Shown here piece by piece: positions 10,109 to 20,950 of a DNA stretch of 64,000 nt. Source of the stretch: Perkinsus marinus ATCC 50983 (Eukaryota; Perkinsozoa; Perkinsida; Perkinsidae). The stretch covers positions 144,464 through 208,463 of the forward strand of contig NW_003210480.1 of NCBI RefSeq assembly GCF_000006405.1. The letters run 5' to 3'. The notes under the pieces were generated by a model. The model saw nothing but the letters and a program-made list of their open reading frames with translations, was not told where the DNA came from and ran no database searches. The first letter of the stretch is position 1; each line of letters begins with the position of its first letter. The position numbers and the translations under genes are program-made.

Positions 10109-10512
10109 ATGCGCTTCTTCATTCCTATGTCTCTGGCTGCTGTGGTTGCTGCACAGACTAGTGAGGTTACTTCAACGTCGACTNNNNNNNNNNNNNNNNN
10201 NNNNNNNNNNNNNNNNNNNNNNNNNNNNNNNNNNNNNNNNNNNNNNNNNNNNNNNNNNNNNNNNNNNNNNNNNNNNNNNNNNNAGCACAGCCACGGCTGC
10301 GGCCGATGCAGCTACTACTACTTTTGGGGTTCAGACTACGGCCTCTCAGCCACCTCTACTGCTGCTGGATCCTCCACAAATTGGCGCAGCACAACGGTAT
10401 CGTCTTAACCACTACGCCTGGAACAACGACTCAATCACCCACTTCTGGCACTACACGTTGTGCCTGGGTCATCAGCTCAGTTGCTGTCTTCATTTTCAGC
10501 ATTGTTTTGTAG
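10109..10512 (+). pseudogene. mucin-like protein B, frame-broken and gapped
   Basis: Starts like its neighbours with a signal peptide (MRFFIPMSLAAVVAAQTSEV) and runs into a 100-N gap at 10184. After the gap the Thr-rich sequence must change frame twice to stay mucin-like: STATAAADAATTTFGVQTTA, then STAAGSSTNWRSTTVSS, then TTTPGTTTQSPTSGTTRC. The last frame ends in the expected hydrophobic GPI-type tail (WVISSVAVFIFSIVL) before TAG at 10510-10512. Either the gene has two frameshifts, or the edges of the gap are misassembled in repetitive sequence. An unseen short intron is a third option. Confidence 0.55.
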
Positions 10513-10573
10513 AGCAATACGTAACATTGAGTAGTGTAGCTTCATTGGCGGTGCTGAATAACGTCTCTAAAGT

Positions 10574-11040
10574 ATGGATAACGTCCTTGGTGAATACTCT
10601 CACTCGTGCTTCGCTAAGTTGGATGTTGTGTTTGACTTGGATTCATGGATTACCAGCTTATTCCTACTTGTGCGGTTTACTACCTCCTTTCTCAGTACGG
10701 GAGCCATCGCCTTACAGTCGGCCGGTATTACCACTGGGACTGCTGCTGTTACGACGGCTGCTGCCGTCACTACTAAGACGCTTGATCCTACTATCTATGC
10801 TGTAGCTACAGTGGCCCCAGCGACATAGCCTGTTGCTGCTGTTTCGATGGAACTAATACAGTGGAGAGTACCGTTGCTGTAAGAACTAATGCCGTGATCA
10901 CTCCTGATATTATTACAACTGCAGCAAATGCGATCATCTTTGCTTCTAGCATAACTACTGTGATCTACTTCATCCTTTCGGTAATTGTATCATCAACCGC
11001 ATGTAGAGTATTCCTGAGTATCCATGATTCGAGTAACTAG
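10574..11040 (+). pseudogene. remnant of a further Thr-rich family member
   Basis: A frame ending at 10828 holds ITTGTAAVTTAAAVTTKTLD. Further on, about 10910-11035, Thr-rich and hydrophobic pieces (ITTAANAIIFASSITTVIYF) appear in another frame. No signal peptide is in frame. It looks like one or two decayed copies of the mucin-like genes on either side. Confidence 0.4.
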
Positions 11041-11806
11041 TACTCAAGGGCGAGTTGTGGGAAGCAGGAATGAACGTGCGAGTGTTTTAACATGTTTGTG
11101 TTGGATATTCAAGGAAATTTCCGAGAGAATGTTGTCAGCAGAACAACTCCAGCATCGGTAGGAGCATGAGAAGTCCTCTGCGGGAGATAAAAGCTCGGAA
11201 GACACATTGATTTTCTTGCCGTAACACATCCGATTGAATCATTGATGTACTTGAGGAAAATACTCTTATCGTACGTATGATTGATAGAGCTTCGTTATCG
11301 TTACGCATCAGTCAACTACCTGTGTAGTCTCTAGGTCGTATAGTGAAAGATAGCTACGGAGGTTTTTTTTTGATACTGCATATGCAGAGCGTGGATTTCA
11401 TATTAGTTTGGAGATGATTCCAAGATTCGCAGTGCATCAGATTTCGCATAGCGAGTTTTTATAAGTCTATAGGAATCAATGCGGAGAACAATGAGGTAAG
11501 TTCCAACATAACCACAAGGATTATCACAACCAGGTTCAGCGAGTCGATCACGGCCGCAGGGTGTGTTCCTGAGAAAACAAAAACGGCTTGAGATCAGAAG
11601 TGCGACTCAATGTTCGTCCTTCGGAGTTTTCTCCGAATGGACTTCGGTTGCCGCCGTTTCGTGGAAACTGCCAAATATTTCGGATGCGATGCGGACGTAT
11701 CCAAAACGGTTTCTTGTCGCAGGATTGCCACTCGATAACAACAACGTTAGTCGGTACTGTTGTGGTATTATCATTAGCTTGCAGCCTACATTTATCTTCC
11801 TATCTC
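11041..11806. other. spacer within the mucin-like cluster
   Basis: Reading frames of 61-140 codons occur on both strands without signal peptides or low-complexity Thr runs. No gene is supported before the ATG at 11807. Confidence 0.35.
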
Positions 11807-12121
11807 ATGATGCGGCTCGCTCTACTCTTCGTGCTCATCGTGAGTGCAGTCTCTCAGTCTACCACCGCAGCTGCATCAACTACAGTTCCTCAGCTGGTCA
11901 CTACTACGCCAACTACTTCGACCACCACTACGCCTGCCGGTCCTGTAGGCACGACCGTTGCGATCAGTACTACTACAGAGACTAGCGTACCTGTTACCAT
12001 TGTGACGGGCGTTCCCGAAACGACCACTGTCGACCCCACCACTGCTAACCCTACCTCGAGTGCTGAATCTGCTGCAATCAGCTCTGTTGTGATTGCTACG
12101 TTGCTGATGATGAGCGCTTGA
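11807..12121 (+). CDS. mucin-like Ser/Thr-rich surface protein C
   Basis: A 104-residue protein: signal peptide MMRLALLFVLIVSAVSQS, then a Thr/Ser/Ala/Val-rich body with runs such as TTTPTTSTTTTP, then a hydrophobic C-terminus (SSVVIATLLMMSA) that could be a GPI-attachment signal. The longer frame opens at 11588, but the Met pair at 11807 begins the signal peptide and is the better start. It is the shortest intact member of the cluster. The body is poor in N-glycosylation sequons compared with member A, so O-glycosylation would dominate. No intron. Confidence 0.65.
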   Translation: MMRLALLFVLIVSAVSQSTTAAASTTVPQLVTTTPTTSTTTTPAGPVGTTVAISTTTETSVPVTIVTGVPETTTVDPTTANPTSSAESAAISSVVIATLLMMSA

Positions 12122-12654
12122 ACCAATGAAGATTATTTTTCATCGTGATTATCATCCGTGCATGTTTGAAACACCCGCGTGCTGAATCTAAGCTGTTTTG
12201 TTCCGTGTTGGGATATATGAGTTCGCTGTCATACACGAATTAGGGTAGAAATGATCCCAAAATTTCACCCGAAGTCTCATTCCGAAACTAACACATTTAA
12301 TTGATCATGTACATGTCTCCCAAGCTCACCTACTACAGTCAACTTCGTGTACAAATACATAGTGACAATTCTGGTGAGGGAAACTTGACTAACCGCGTCT
12401 GAATAATAGACGCAGGCGTAAATTATGGCACAGATCTTTCACACATTCCGTGTTGAACTTAAACAAAGCTGCTCTGCAAGTGATCGTATTTAATTCGCAT
12501 CATATTTTACCAAAATATAATGTGAACTAAAAGGGTCACCGCTGGGGATCGAACCCGAGTCGTCCGAATAGAGGATTAAAGGGCTGTCGGCGGCGGAGCG
12601 ATGTGAATTCACAGCCAATCCCCGGTGGCCGCAGCCTCTAGGTTGGTGCCAGCC
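12122..12654. other. spacer with a tRNA-like structured element
   Basis: Holds the tRNA-like element at 12537-12634 and otherwise nothing recognised. The following gene begins at 12655. Confidence 0.4.
12537..12634 (-). other. tRNA-like element or decayed tRNA gene
   Basis: On the minus strand a T-arm/B-box (GGGTTCGATCC) is followed by a 3' half-stem CGGTGAC, which pairs with GCCACCG at the 5' end except for one C-A mismatch. Between them, GGATT/AATCC and GGCTGT/ACAGCC form a long stem instead of normal D and anticodon arms. It does not fold as a standard tRNA, so a pseudogene or a tRNA-derived structured RNA is more likely. Confidence 0.35.
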
Positions 12655-14019
12655 ATGCCTAGTCCAGTGAGTGATGCCACTTCTACTACTAGCTCCTCCA
12701 ACGATCCTGATGGCGGTTCGTCATCTGTGGATGATTGCGACCTAAGGGTAGGGAAATTCAATATACTACTACTATGTCGATACCCGTATTTGAACTAATC
12801 GTTTCTCCCCAGCACTCACGATCGAATTCAGCATAATTCTGAGTTCTTCGCGGTATACGGTCCGTTCTGGGTGTATTATGGGTGCGTTTGCTATTGTGAT
12901 TTATGTTGAAGTAGCATTAGGAGCATTTGATAGCAAACCTTAGAATGTCCGTTGTTATGTTTTCAATAGAGCGATCATATATACCTTGCCTTCACATTCA
13001 AGAAGGCGTCGCAGGTTGAATATTTCTACTGCTTTCGAGCGTTTGCTGTTAGGACACTATCTTATGTATTTCATATTTCGGTTGGATCATCTCGTCAACT
13101 TGGACGATGCGGGTGATTCGATTCATAAAAGGAATTGTTATCATTGTTCAGATAAAAGCGTTGGAAAAAGAACTCGAGAGTCTCCAACGGAAACTGGTTT
13201 CCCATGAGATGGTTATACAGGAACTTTGTGGTATCGGCGTTGAATGGAAGCGGACGCAACCGAGCGGTGGTGATGGTCGTGAAAAAGTAGGTGTTGAACT
13301 AGGAGAAAATTTAGATCTTTTATTTTAGGTTAATCGTGTTCCCTCACCTGAAGAGCTCCGACAAGCTGTTGTTGTCATAGCAGAGGAGTTGACGCTCAAG
13401 AGGAAGGTGAGTCAGTGTCTGTTCGAGGTTTCTCAACGGGAGAACTTATGTGAGCTTTCCTCGGTGTATGATGTAATCCCGAAACGCTTGATATGATGTA
13501 TTTGAAGTTTATCTTAGTAATGTTTGTGTTGCCATTGATAGTGGATAGTAGAATATGAGTAATGAACAACAGACACACTTACATGTGTGCTGCGGGTTGG
13601 ACCACACTCCCCACTGAGCTCCTCGTCCAACTAGCATCCCAACACCCACCACTGTTGAGCAACTGACTTTGATGAAAATTACTATAATAGGGTTATAACA
13701 CTATATGGTATAATTTCGTATATTTTAATGCCTAGGTTTATCGCTAATTATATACTACCAAAATTAAGTCTAATACCACATGTCGCTTTCTTTGCACGTA
13801 GCGTTCCCGATACATCGTGTATGCATCCCTACTTATGGTAGCAGTCTTGGTTGGAGTGATGACCAGAGTAAGTAGGCGAGCATTTTTGTATCTTCTCTGG
13901 TGTGCTCTCAGATTCTGTACGCCCAGTGGAGTTACTCCTCCGAGTTGGCGACCTTTTATAGCGCTATGGTTGATAACGGGATGGATTTGCCTCCACTCGA
14001 AGAGTTAAGTTCAAAGTAG
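12655..14019 (+). CDS. small coiled-coil protein with one C-terminal membrane helix
   Basis: Five exons in phase 0 throughout: 12655-12747, 13152-13286, 13329-13406, 13802-13867 and 13912-14019, giving 159 aa. The N-terminus is Ser/Thr/Asp-rich (about 31 aa). Exons 2 and 3 form an amphipathic coiled coil (KALEKELESLQRKLVSHEMV). Exon 4 is one membrane helix (IVYASLLMVAVLVGVM), and exon 5 is a 35-aa tail (ILYAQWSYSSELATFYSAMV...). There is no N-terminal signal peptide, so it is probably inserted post-translationally or by the internal helix. The layout resembles SNARE-like or ER-organising proteins, but no SNARE core could be identified. All five splice junctions fit GT-AG with consistent frame, so the gene is well supported although its function is unknown. 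Confidence 0.75.
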
Positions 14020-14120
14020 TAGTGGAAGCTCTGTTTTTGATATGGATTTTTCGAATGACTATGTGCTTTTCATTGGGATTAGTGAGTAGTTATGGTATGC
14101 ATTTGTGGAGTTGAATCAGC

Positions 14121-14208
14121 CGTGATATGAAAACACTAGTGAAAAGCATATTTCCACGTGTTTACATGCAGTATTGCGGCACTTTACGTAAAACGGGTGA
14201 AACTGGCA
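14121..14208 (+). mobile_element. MITE-2, partial
   Basis: Internal part from GTGATATGAAAACACTAGTG to AAACGGGTGAAAC. The left terminal repeat is missing. Confidence 0.65.
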
Positions 14209-14289
14209 TGAATTCAGGTGATATGAATATTAACTACATCGATGATAATAGTAATATCGTAGTCGGTTTTTGGTGAATATTTAATTATT

Positions 14290-14420
14290 TCCTATATGTT
14301 GCCGCTCGGGATTGAACCGGGGTCGTTTGGTGTTTCAGCTCGATATTCCCCGCTTCACCAGTTCTCTCGGCGAATGAAGTCGCCATTGCTCCCATATGGG
14401 TTGTATTCTCGGCCATTCGA
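14290..14420 (-). other. tRNA-like fragment
   Basis: A minus-strand T-arm (CCGGTTCAATCCCGAG) with a following GCGGCA is related to the 12.5-kb tRNA-like element and even shares the same mismatch in the T-stem. No acceptor pairing or anticodon arm is recognisable. Confidence 0.3.
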
Positions 14421-14504
14421 TGGGTGTAGTAACTTAGTCATATCCCGCGCCGCTCAAGATCGTTGCTCTCAGGTTCGGCCAAGTATTTGTTTTCGCAGCA
14501 TCAG

Positions 14505-15452
14505 TGATTGAACGCTTGTTGCGAACAGTCGTGTGGGTTCTGTTTGCCGCGATGCTCGGGTACGGAATTTTGAGGTAATTTTGTGGCGCGTGACGGAAAT
14601 TTAGTCTTATCCGGCTTTAACAGTGATGATGTCTTTCAGGCGTCTGAGGTCCGCACCAGAAGAGGGAGACCCTCGAGATGGTATAGAGGTAGCCGCGTCT
14701 GATTTGTCTATGGTAGGTGTATGGGGGTTGTACTACGATGGTCTCAATTCCGTCATGTTCGGGCTTGAAGTGAATTGATCAGTGTGGGAAATATGCACAT
14801 GTGTTGGTGATGAGAATGTGAAAATTCTGAGGAAATTATCATTGGTTTTTCACTTTACCAAGAAAGAGTTTTTTCTGGAAGCTCAACTGAGGAAATCAGA
14901 CATACATTTCTCCAACACTGATATCGATCGTTGCTATATGTGGTAGTATTAATATCAAGTAAGTAGAATTTATTTTTTTCGAATGGCTCCTTCGCAGCTC
15001 TACGATGAACGTAGAACTTAACTGTCGTGATGAGGTTTCCCATCGAATTATGGTTATGATTTTTCTTTAGTATTTTCGCTAATGAGAAGATCGATTCTCT
15101 CATTTTGTTTCAGGCCGAGTCTACAGAAACAGAAAAATTAGAACGAAAAGTTTCAGAGTTTTCGAGACGTAGTCGATCGAGAGACTCAGCCGTGGTGCAG
15201 CGAATGCTCACTGACTCTTCATGTGAGCATCACCACACTACTAATGTTAAGCCCGCGGTTCAGTGTGATGAAATTGAAAGGCGCCATACGGATCCATCGG
15301 TGATTGAGCACGTTGGTGAGGCAAGGGGGGAGCAGGAGATTGGTGAAGGAGATCGACGGCGAAGGGCGGCGGCTATGCGGTATCCACTCGGGTGGCAGCC
15401 GGCAGCGTTTAGATTGCAAGGGTGTCCGTGGTATGGACAAGGGACGTGGTGA
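14505..15452 (+). CDS. membrane-anchored charged protein, 5' end unresolved
   Basis: Three phase-consistent exons: about 14505-14574, 14640-14712 and 15114-15452. The first encodes a hydrophobic helix (RTVVWVLFAAMLGYGILR). The second and third encode a hydrophilic tail of about 137 residues, rich in Arg, Glu and Ser (ETEKLERKVSEFSRRSRSRD, GEGDRRRRAAAMR), ending at TGA 15450-15452. The start codon was not found; it may lie in an exon upstream of 14500. The gene sits between the coiled-coil/TM gene and ceramide synthase on the same strand, and its second intron hosts a MITE-1. It could be a further exon set of one neighbour, but the stop at 15452 argues for a separate gene. Confidence 0.5.
14780..14920 (+). 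mobile_element. MITE-1, internally deleted
   Basis: Both ends are intact (CAGTGTGGGAAATATGC, TTTCTCCAACACTG), but about 45 bp of the middle are missing, including most of the TCTGTACACTTC block. It lies inside an intron. Confidence 0.8.
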
Positions 15453-15454
15453 AA

Positions 15455-15530
15455 TGCCGGTGGTGGGATTTGAACCTGGGTTGGCTCAATGGGAAGTAGA
15501 GGTCATGTGCTCTACCGCCAGGCTAGAGGT
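15455..15530 (-). pseudogene. tRNA-Gly(TCC)-like pseudogene
   Basis: The minus strand has a D-arm (TAGCCTGGCGGTAGAGC), an anticodon loop CTTCCCA and a T-arm (CAGGTTCAAATCCC) in the right order. The 5' acceptor strand (GAACCTC) cannot pair with the 3' CACCGGC, so it is probably not functional. Anticodon TCC (Gly) is tentative. Confidence 0.4.
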
Positions 15531-15558
15531 TCTCTGGAGCGTGCCGAGGCACGTCAAT

Positions 15559-17276
15559 ATGCATGTGGGTATACAAGCAGAGTCAAGTGACTTCTATTGG
15601 TCGTTCCTCGACAGTGCCGACCATCTTGTGTCTGAGCTCCCGTCTCCTTTGCACTCCTCAGTTGCTTTGGGATTTACGACTGCTGATGGGGACAACGGTA
15701 TGCACTAGATCCAGGGCGCATATAGCTACTATCGATAGGATGCTTATGTGTTCGAGTTTCCTCGTAGTGTATTCTTCCTCAAATTTCTATATGTCTTCCT
15801 ACAGTCCGCATATCTTCATACCGTGTTGCTGTGCCCTAATCTGCGTAATAACATCTCGAGATTTCTTATGGGTTTTTTGAATGGTTACTTTTTATCAGGT
15901 GATAAGGTTCTCACTCAGCGGTGCCTATCATAAGGTCTTCGCGAACGCGCCGTGTCTATTTGATAGAATCATACCAAAAGGTCTACCCGCAAAGACTCTG
16001 CGTAAACTAAAGGAAAACATGTGGTAAGTTATGAAAACTAGAATCGCATGTGATGGTGATTTCGTGGAATTTAAAACTTTGGAAAATTCCCGGTTTTCAT
16101 TCGAGGCCTTGTGTAACACTAGCAAAAGAGCTCGTGTCGCGAAGTGTGGCTTCTTTTTCAAATGGTAACCGTTAAATGGTCGCTCTCGGATTCAGAATAC
16201 TATCAAATTGAAATAACTTTTAGCGTTTTTATTGACTTCAGGTATTCTCTGCTATTCTTCAATGATTTAGGTATACCTGCTGGCACACCTTCACTAGCTG
16301 CTATGGTTTCTATGTCGTCTCCCACGAGGCATGGTTCAGCTTCAGCAGATTGCTCACGGACCCTGTCGGGATGCTCTTCGTTGACCCTGGTGTTCACGAC
16401 CGTTCTATCGGGGTACTAATTTCAGCTGATTCGAATTCCCATTGTGATTTCAGTTAGAGCGTTACTACTTGGTTGAGATAAGCTTCTGGTGCAGCTGCCT
16501 GGCTTTCATCGTGAGTGGCATCATCATCATCAGCAGAGATATGTATACTATGAATGCCTCTCAGATGATCGAAACGGTTCGCAAGGACTTCTACCAGATG
16601 TTTTTCCATCATCTCATAACTATTAGTTTGATGATCGGAAGTTTCTGTAGGAAAATTTCTTTCCATCTTGTTGGTGTAAAATAATGTTTTTTTCAGACCT
16701 TAAATATCATCGTATTGGCCTTACTGTGATTTTCCTACATAATATCAGCGATGTGCCTCTTTACGTTGCAAAAACTGTGGGTTACCTCGCGGAAAAATAT
16801 GAATGTAAGAACTCCTCCAAGTTCGCTTAGATGAATGATCATTATGGACAGGGTTGAAGACTCCGACCGATCTCGCCTTCGCCAACTTCGCGTTCGGTTT
16901 CCTTTTCTCGAGGTTATATGTGTACCCGAGAATCTGCGTTATTCCGGCGTGCACTTATGGTACGATTGTTACGGTATATATGTATTGGAGTAGTTTGCCA
17001 TGGTCTCAGCTATCGAGTATAAACGCCCGTTGAAGGACTGTATGCTGGCTATATTCCTAGTGCTGTTGCAGTGCTTGCATATCATCTGGGGTAGTATGAT
17101 TATCAAGATGATTTTCAAGACGATCAAACACCATGGTGTTCTCGCGGTAATCATATTAACCAATTACATGTCGAAAGAAGCATGTTCCTTTTCAGGATGG
17201 TGATATTCGCAGTGACGATGAAGAGAGCACGCCAAAGGGCGAGGAACCGATCGCCCACAAGAAGAAGGTGCAGTAG
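15559..17276 (+). CDS. LAG1: ceramide synthase (LAG1/TLC family)
   Basis: ER membrane enzyme that N-acylates sphingoid bases with acyl-CoA. Eight exons join in phase: 15899-16023, 16123-16164, 16298-16412, 16454-16673, 16697-16804, 16852-16959, 17010-17146 and 17196-17276. They encode 311 residues of TLC domain. Family hallmarks are RKDFYQMFFHHLITISL (the Lag motif with its two His), then RIGLTVIFLHNISDVPLY, LLQCLHIIW and the acidic C-terminus GDIRSDDEEST typical of LAG1 proteins. Several membrane helices are obvious. The end of exon 16454-16673 could instead be 16637; both keep frame. The first exon is unresolved: MHVGIQAESSDFYWSFLD (15559) and DAYVFEFPRSVFFLKFLYVF (near 15737) are plausible N-terminal pieces. 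Identity is firm, the 5' end is not. Confidence 0.85.
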
Positions 17277-18456
17277 AAGCTGGCCACTTGTACAATACGA
17301 ACTCCGAGTCATTCAAATCCATACACACTTTGCCAGTGCAAGGATTATCAAATACACAAGATACATTTTGTTAGTGGTCGATGGAATTGAATAATCTTCT
17401 TCTCCAGCTTCCATTGCTCGATGATGCTGTTGTGTTGAATACAGTTGAGATTGATCAGACATTGATTACCGACGTATGGGTGAACGACACCTTTAAAATC
17501 TCAAATTCGGCGAGTAAAAGGACGAATTAGAAAAATAAAGTTTAATTCTAATAGAATGAAAGCCGTTTATCACGGAATGAATGTTCTAGCTCGAAATGAA
17601 AGTTCACATTCGTAACAGGGAACAAGTTCGAATTCGTCGAACTCGAAAGGTGTAACGCAAGACCAAGATGTCGCACACAACACCAGCTTCTATTTGTTCT
17701 CACATTTGCTGAATTTTAGATTGAAAAGGTGTAGTGCGATCTAATCTACAGCACTTGTAACAATATGAACGTTGAACGTCTAATCCCTCGGCTAGTCCTT
17801 CCAGAGCAAGGTTGGTAGTCCATGCTTAATGCTACGTTTTCAACCTCACTAGGATAGGTAGAAAAACGTGTGTGAGAGAGTTTAAAGTCTAACGCCTATG
17901 ACAACACGGCTTAGGTTCGCATCGATGCAAATTACCTCACGAGGGATCAGTTCTAACCTCATGAAACGTAATTATTAGCGAATGTATCCGTGTAGAGCAT
18001 TTCCAGTAGTTTTAATCTATATTTCATCTCAACCCGCACATGTAAGTAGTTAGATACCATTAGTCCCAACGTATCAATATGATGCTTGAAGGTATTACGT
18101 AAAGAAGTCTCTGTCGCAGCTTTACGGCATAGCTAACGACATACATATCTCATAAAATTAGTGCAGAGAAACTTTGCACTTCGACGTCGAAAGCGATCTT
18201 AACAATATACAGTAAATTTCAAGCATTGAAAGGTTCTAGCTCGCCCTTGGTACAGGACACTACTGGTTCCACAGCTTCTATAAAGTAACGAATTATACTA
18301 ATCAAAATTCTGATCACTGAGAGAATAAAAAATCCTCCCTTGACTAAATAACGCAACAAATCAACCATATAAGAACGTCATCGCTAGGGATATCCTTCCT
18401 CTCTGAACAATAATGCACAGAAAGAGTTCTTTGGAATCCTTCACTCAATTACAACA
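17277..18456. other. convergent intergenic region
   Basis: Lies between the stops of the + strand ceramide synthase and the minus-strand Gln-rich gene. No exon, RNA gene or repeat was recognised. Confidence 0.4.
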
Positions 18457-19371
18457 CTAAGCCTGAGCAGAGGTAGCTTGCTGGGTTGTGGTGGTAGTCG
18501 TTGGTTGCACACTAGTAGAGCTCACAACTTGAGGTTGGCCGTACTGTGGAAGTTGCATATTATAGGTGCCAAACGAGGGTACACCCGCAGAGGCACCCGG
18601 GTATCCACCACCGTACGAATAGGTCACACCAGGAGCTGCTGAAGAATAGGTAGTTTGCTGACCCGCAGTGGAGGGACCAGAAGTGACGTATTGGACCGTC
18701 TGAGGAGGCACATAGGAGCCGGTCTGAGAAGTCACATACTGGGGAATGTACGACGTGGTCTGAGCGGGGACATAGGAAGTCGCTTGTTGTTGTTGCTGTT
18801 GTTGCTTCTGTTGCTCAGCGGCCTGCTGCTGCTGGAGTTTAGCCATCTTGTCAGCCATCTCCTTCTGGAGCTTTTGCTGTTGAGCTTGCATGCACAATTG
18901 ACTGGCAGTAGCCTCGATCTGCATCCTTTGCTCTTGAGCTCTCTGCTCGATCTCCATTCGTCGTTGCTGATGCTGTTGCTCCAACGCGAACAATGCCTGG
19001 GCACGAGACTGCTCGATAGCACTGGTGGTAGTTTGCAGATCATAATTGGCCTTCATATTAATCGACTGCTTAGCCTGCTCAAACTCGTTCTTTGCCGAGT
19101 CCTTCGCCATACCAAGTTGACTATCGAGCATAGAGAGGCTCTGAGTCTTCTGGTGCTTGATGCTATCAGGATCCATATAGACCTGTGGAAGGGCCTGCTG
19201 ACCTTCCGGTGGTACGTAGGAGGTAGAGGTAGTAGGCTGACCCGTAGCGTAGCTAGTGACACCTTGTGGGGGAAGAGTAGTGTAGGTGACACCGGTCTGA
19301 GGGGACACGGAGTAGGTGTTGACTGACTGGCGGTGCTGGACAGAAGGAGCGGCGGCAGCTTCAGCGCTCAT
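18457..19371 (-). CDS. Gln-rich coiled-coil protein with Tyr/Val/Pro repeats
   Basis: One uninterrupted frame. I place the start at MSAEAAAAPSVQHRQ (304 aa); an ATG seven codons upstream is possible. The N-terminal 65 residues and the C-terminal 100 carry loose repeats of the type TSYVPPQT and SYVPAQT. The middle, about residues 75-195, is a long charged helix (SLSMLDSQLGMAKDSAKNEF, MEIEQRAQEQRMQIEATASQ) ending in a poly-Gln stretch. There is no signal peptide or membrane helix. Proteins of this build, a helical core with valine-proline repeats, are common in the cortical cytoskeleton of alveolates, but no alveolin motif was identified and the link is only suggestive. Absence of introns sets it apart from most genes here and may indicate high expression. 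Confidence 0.7.
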   Translation of the reverse strand: MSAEAAAAPSVQHRQSVNTYSVSPQTGVTYTTLPPQGVTSYATGQPTTSTSYVPPEGQQALPQVYMDPDSIKHQKTQSLSMLDSQLGMAKDSAKNEFEQAKQSINMKANYDLQTTTSAIEQSRAQALFALEQQHQQRRMEIEQRAQEQRMQIEATASQLCMQAQQQKLQKEMADKMAKLQQQQAAEQQKQQQQQQQATSYVPAQTTSYIPQYVTSQTGSYVPPQTVQYVTSGPSTAGQQTTYSSAAPGVTYSYGGGYPGASAGVPSFGTYNMQLPQYGQPQVVSSTSVQPTTTTTTQQATSAQA

Positions 19372-19392
19372 AATTAGATAAGAGTGTGACAA

Positions 19393-20714
19393 GTAAGGCT
19401 GAGAAAGATCGAATTGGCCAGTGATACTGCGACGATCGCATCATGCGCTCTTGCTTTCTCGCTCGCCCGACCGTTTCGGGAGGAGGTATGAAACGACGTC
19501 ATCAGCGCGCGCCCAACCGATCGGAATTCGGTTCCTGCTCGCCTGGTACGCGATCGATCACTAGCCACTTCATCGTGTCTAAGTTGTTTTCCAACAAGGA
19601 ACAAACCATTCAACGCATGGGGAATTAGTGTCACGCAGATCATCGCGCAGCAGATGCGTTACATTCGCCGTGGACTCCTGCTTCAGGCCGGTCCCAAGGC
19701 CTGAAGTTCAGGGTTGCCTCTGTGTGTCAAAGACTCCACATTCCATTGTGATATACAAGCTGAGTTTCCTAACGAATACGTGCGCTATACTGCTGCGCTC
19801 ATCTACAGCGGGGAAGTTCTCTCATCGGGACGGCGTAATGAGTTGCCGAACTCGAGCCTAAACTTGAGTTCTTCACATATCCTATCCTTTCCATCTCGTG
19901 TTTGATGTTGGCCTGCTCAGCGATCAGCTGAAGGATAATAGCTATAATATAACAGTCATAGTTCGGTGAACCTCCTGATGCACTGAACTATACTATCGGT
20001 ACTGTACTGCTTTTGCCGAGAAACTTTGGTGTTCATCGCCAACTACTATGTAGCGCGGAACAAAATATCAAGCTCACGGAAACGTTGGCCTCAATATGGT
20101 TTGATGTCGTTAAAACACGAAACGCATCAGTATCTGATGCAGGAAACAACTCAAAGGATTGCATCGCAAGCTTGTTATCTATGGATATCATGCGAAACCC
20201 TCTGTTTGATTTTTAAGAAAGATTTCATATAGTGTAATTGCCAAAATGCCAAGTTTAACACACTGCACAGATGACTCCCAAAGAGCTCTCGAGTTCGTCG
20301 TTTTCGATGCACCTGATGTTAGTAAAAAACTGCATACTCGAACAGTCGAGTCAACGACGAATGCATAGATTACTGTGGTGCATTGCATTCCTAGCGACAC
20401 AGTAATGCTGCTGATTCATAAAGGTTTCGACCTATACACAGTTATAATCCAGAAAGGGTTCTCGCCTATGAATCTATGTGGCATGATACCTTGTTCATCA
20501 ATGCCTCAAAGAGATACTTGGTTCATTGGTGTTATTAGTGGTCGCCAGCTGATCCCCGCTAGAAGACCCTTCCCGACTGCCTTTTTTGTGGAAGCGCGGA
20601 GACTACAAAATATCCTATGACCATCGTATGCTATAGTATTCATTGTTACATAAGAAAATACGGCCGAGAGAATTGTTAGACTGGATCGGACTAATACTTA
20701 GACAATTGTTACAA
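19393..20714. other. intergenic
   Basis: Short frames on both strands without features. The upstream flank of the Gln-rich gene (19393-19640) is GC-rich. No repeat family from elsewhere in the window is recognised. Confidence 0.35.
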
Positions 20715-20786
20715 GCCTCTATAGCTCAGTCGGTAGAGCGCGGCCCTTTTAAGGCCGTGGTCGCGGGTTCGAGCCCCGCTGGAGGT
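20715..20786 (+). tRNA. tRNA-Lys (TTT), copy 1
   Basis: A 72-nt cloverleaf: acceptor GCCTCTA/TGGAGGT, D-arm GCTC/GAGC, perfect anticodon stem CGGCC/GGCCG around CTTTTAA, and T-arm GCGGG TTCGAGC CCCGC. There is no intron and CCA is not encoded. It is identical to copy 2 at 22001. Confidence 0.97.
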
Positions 20787-20950
20787 GTTATTCTGCATAT
20801 TTAATTCTGCGCGTGATGCTCCTTCGTCTCTCGCGCGCCCAAAATTTTCTTCCTCTGGCCAAAGATTTTCTTCCGCCCGCCCAAGATTTTCTCCCTCTGG
20901 CCCAATATTTTTTCCGCGAGCCCAAGCTCCTCGTTCGGCTAATGCGGCCC

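Noticed and set aside
18655-19326. Long Leu-rich + strand frame of 223 codons
   Set aside because: It is the antisense shadow of the Gln-rich gene; poly-Gln read backwards gives poly-Leu.
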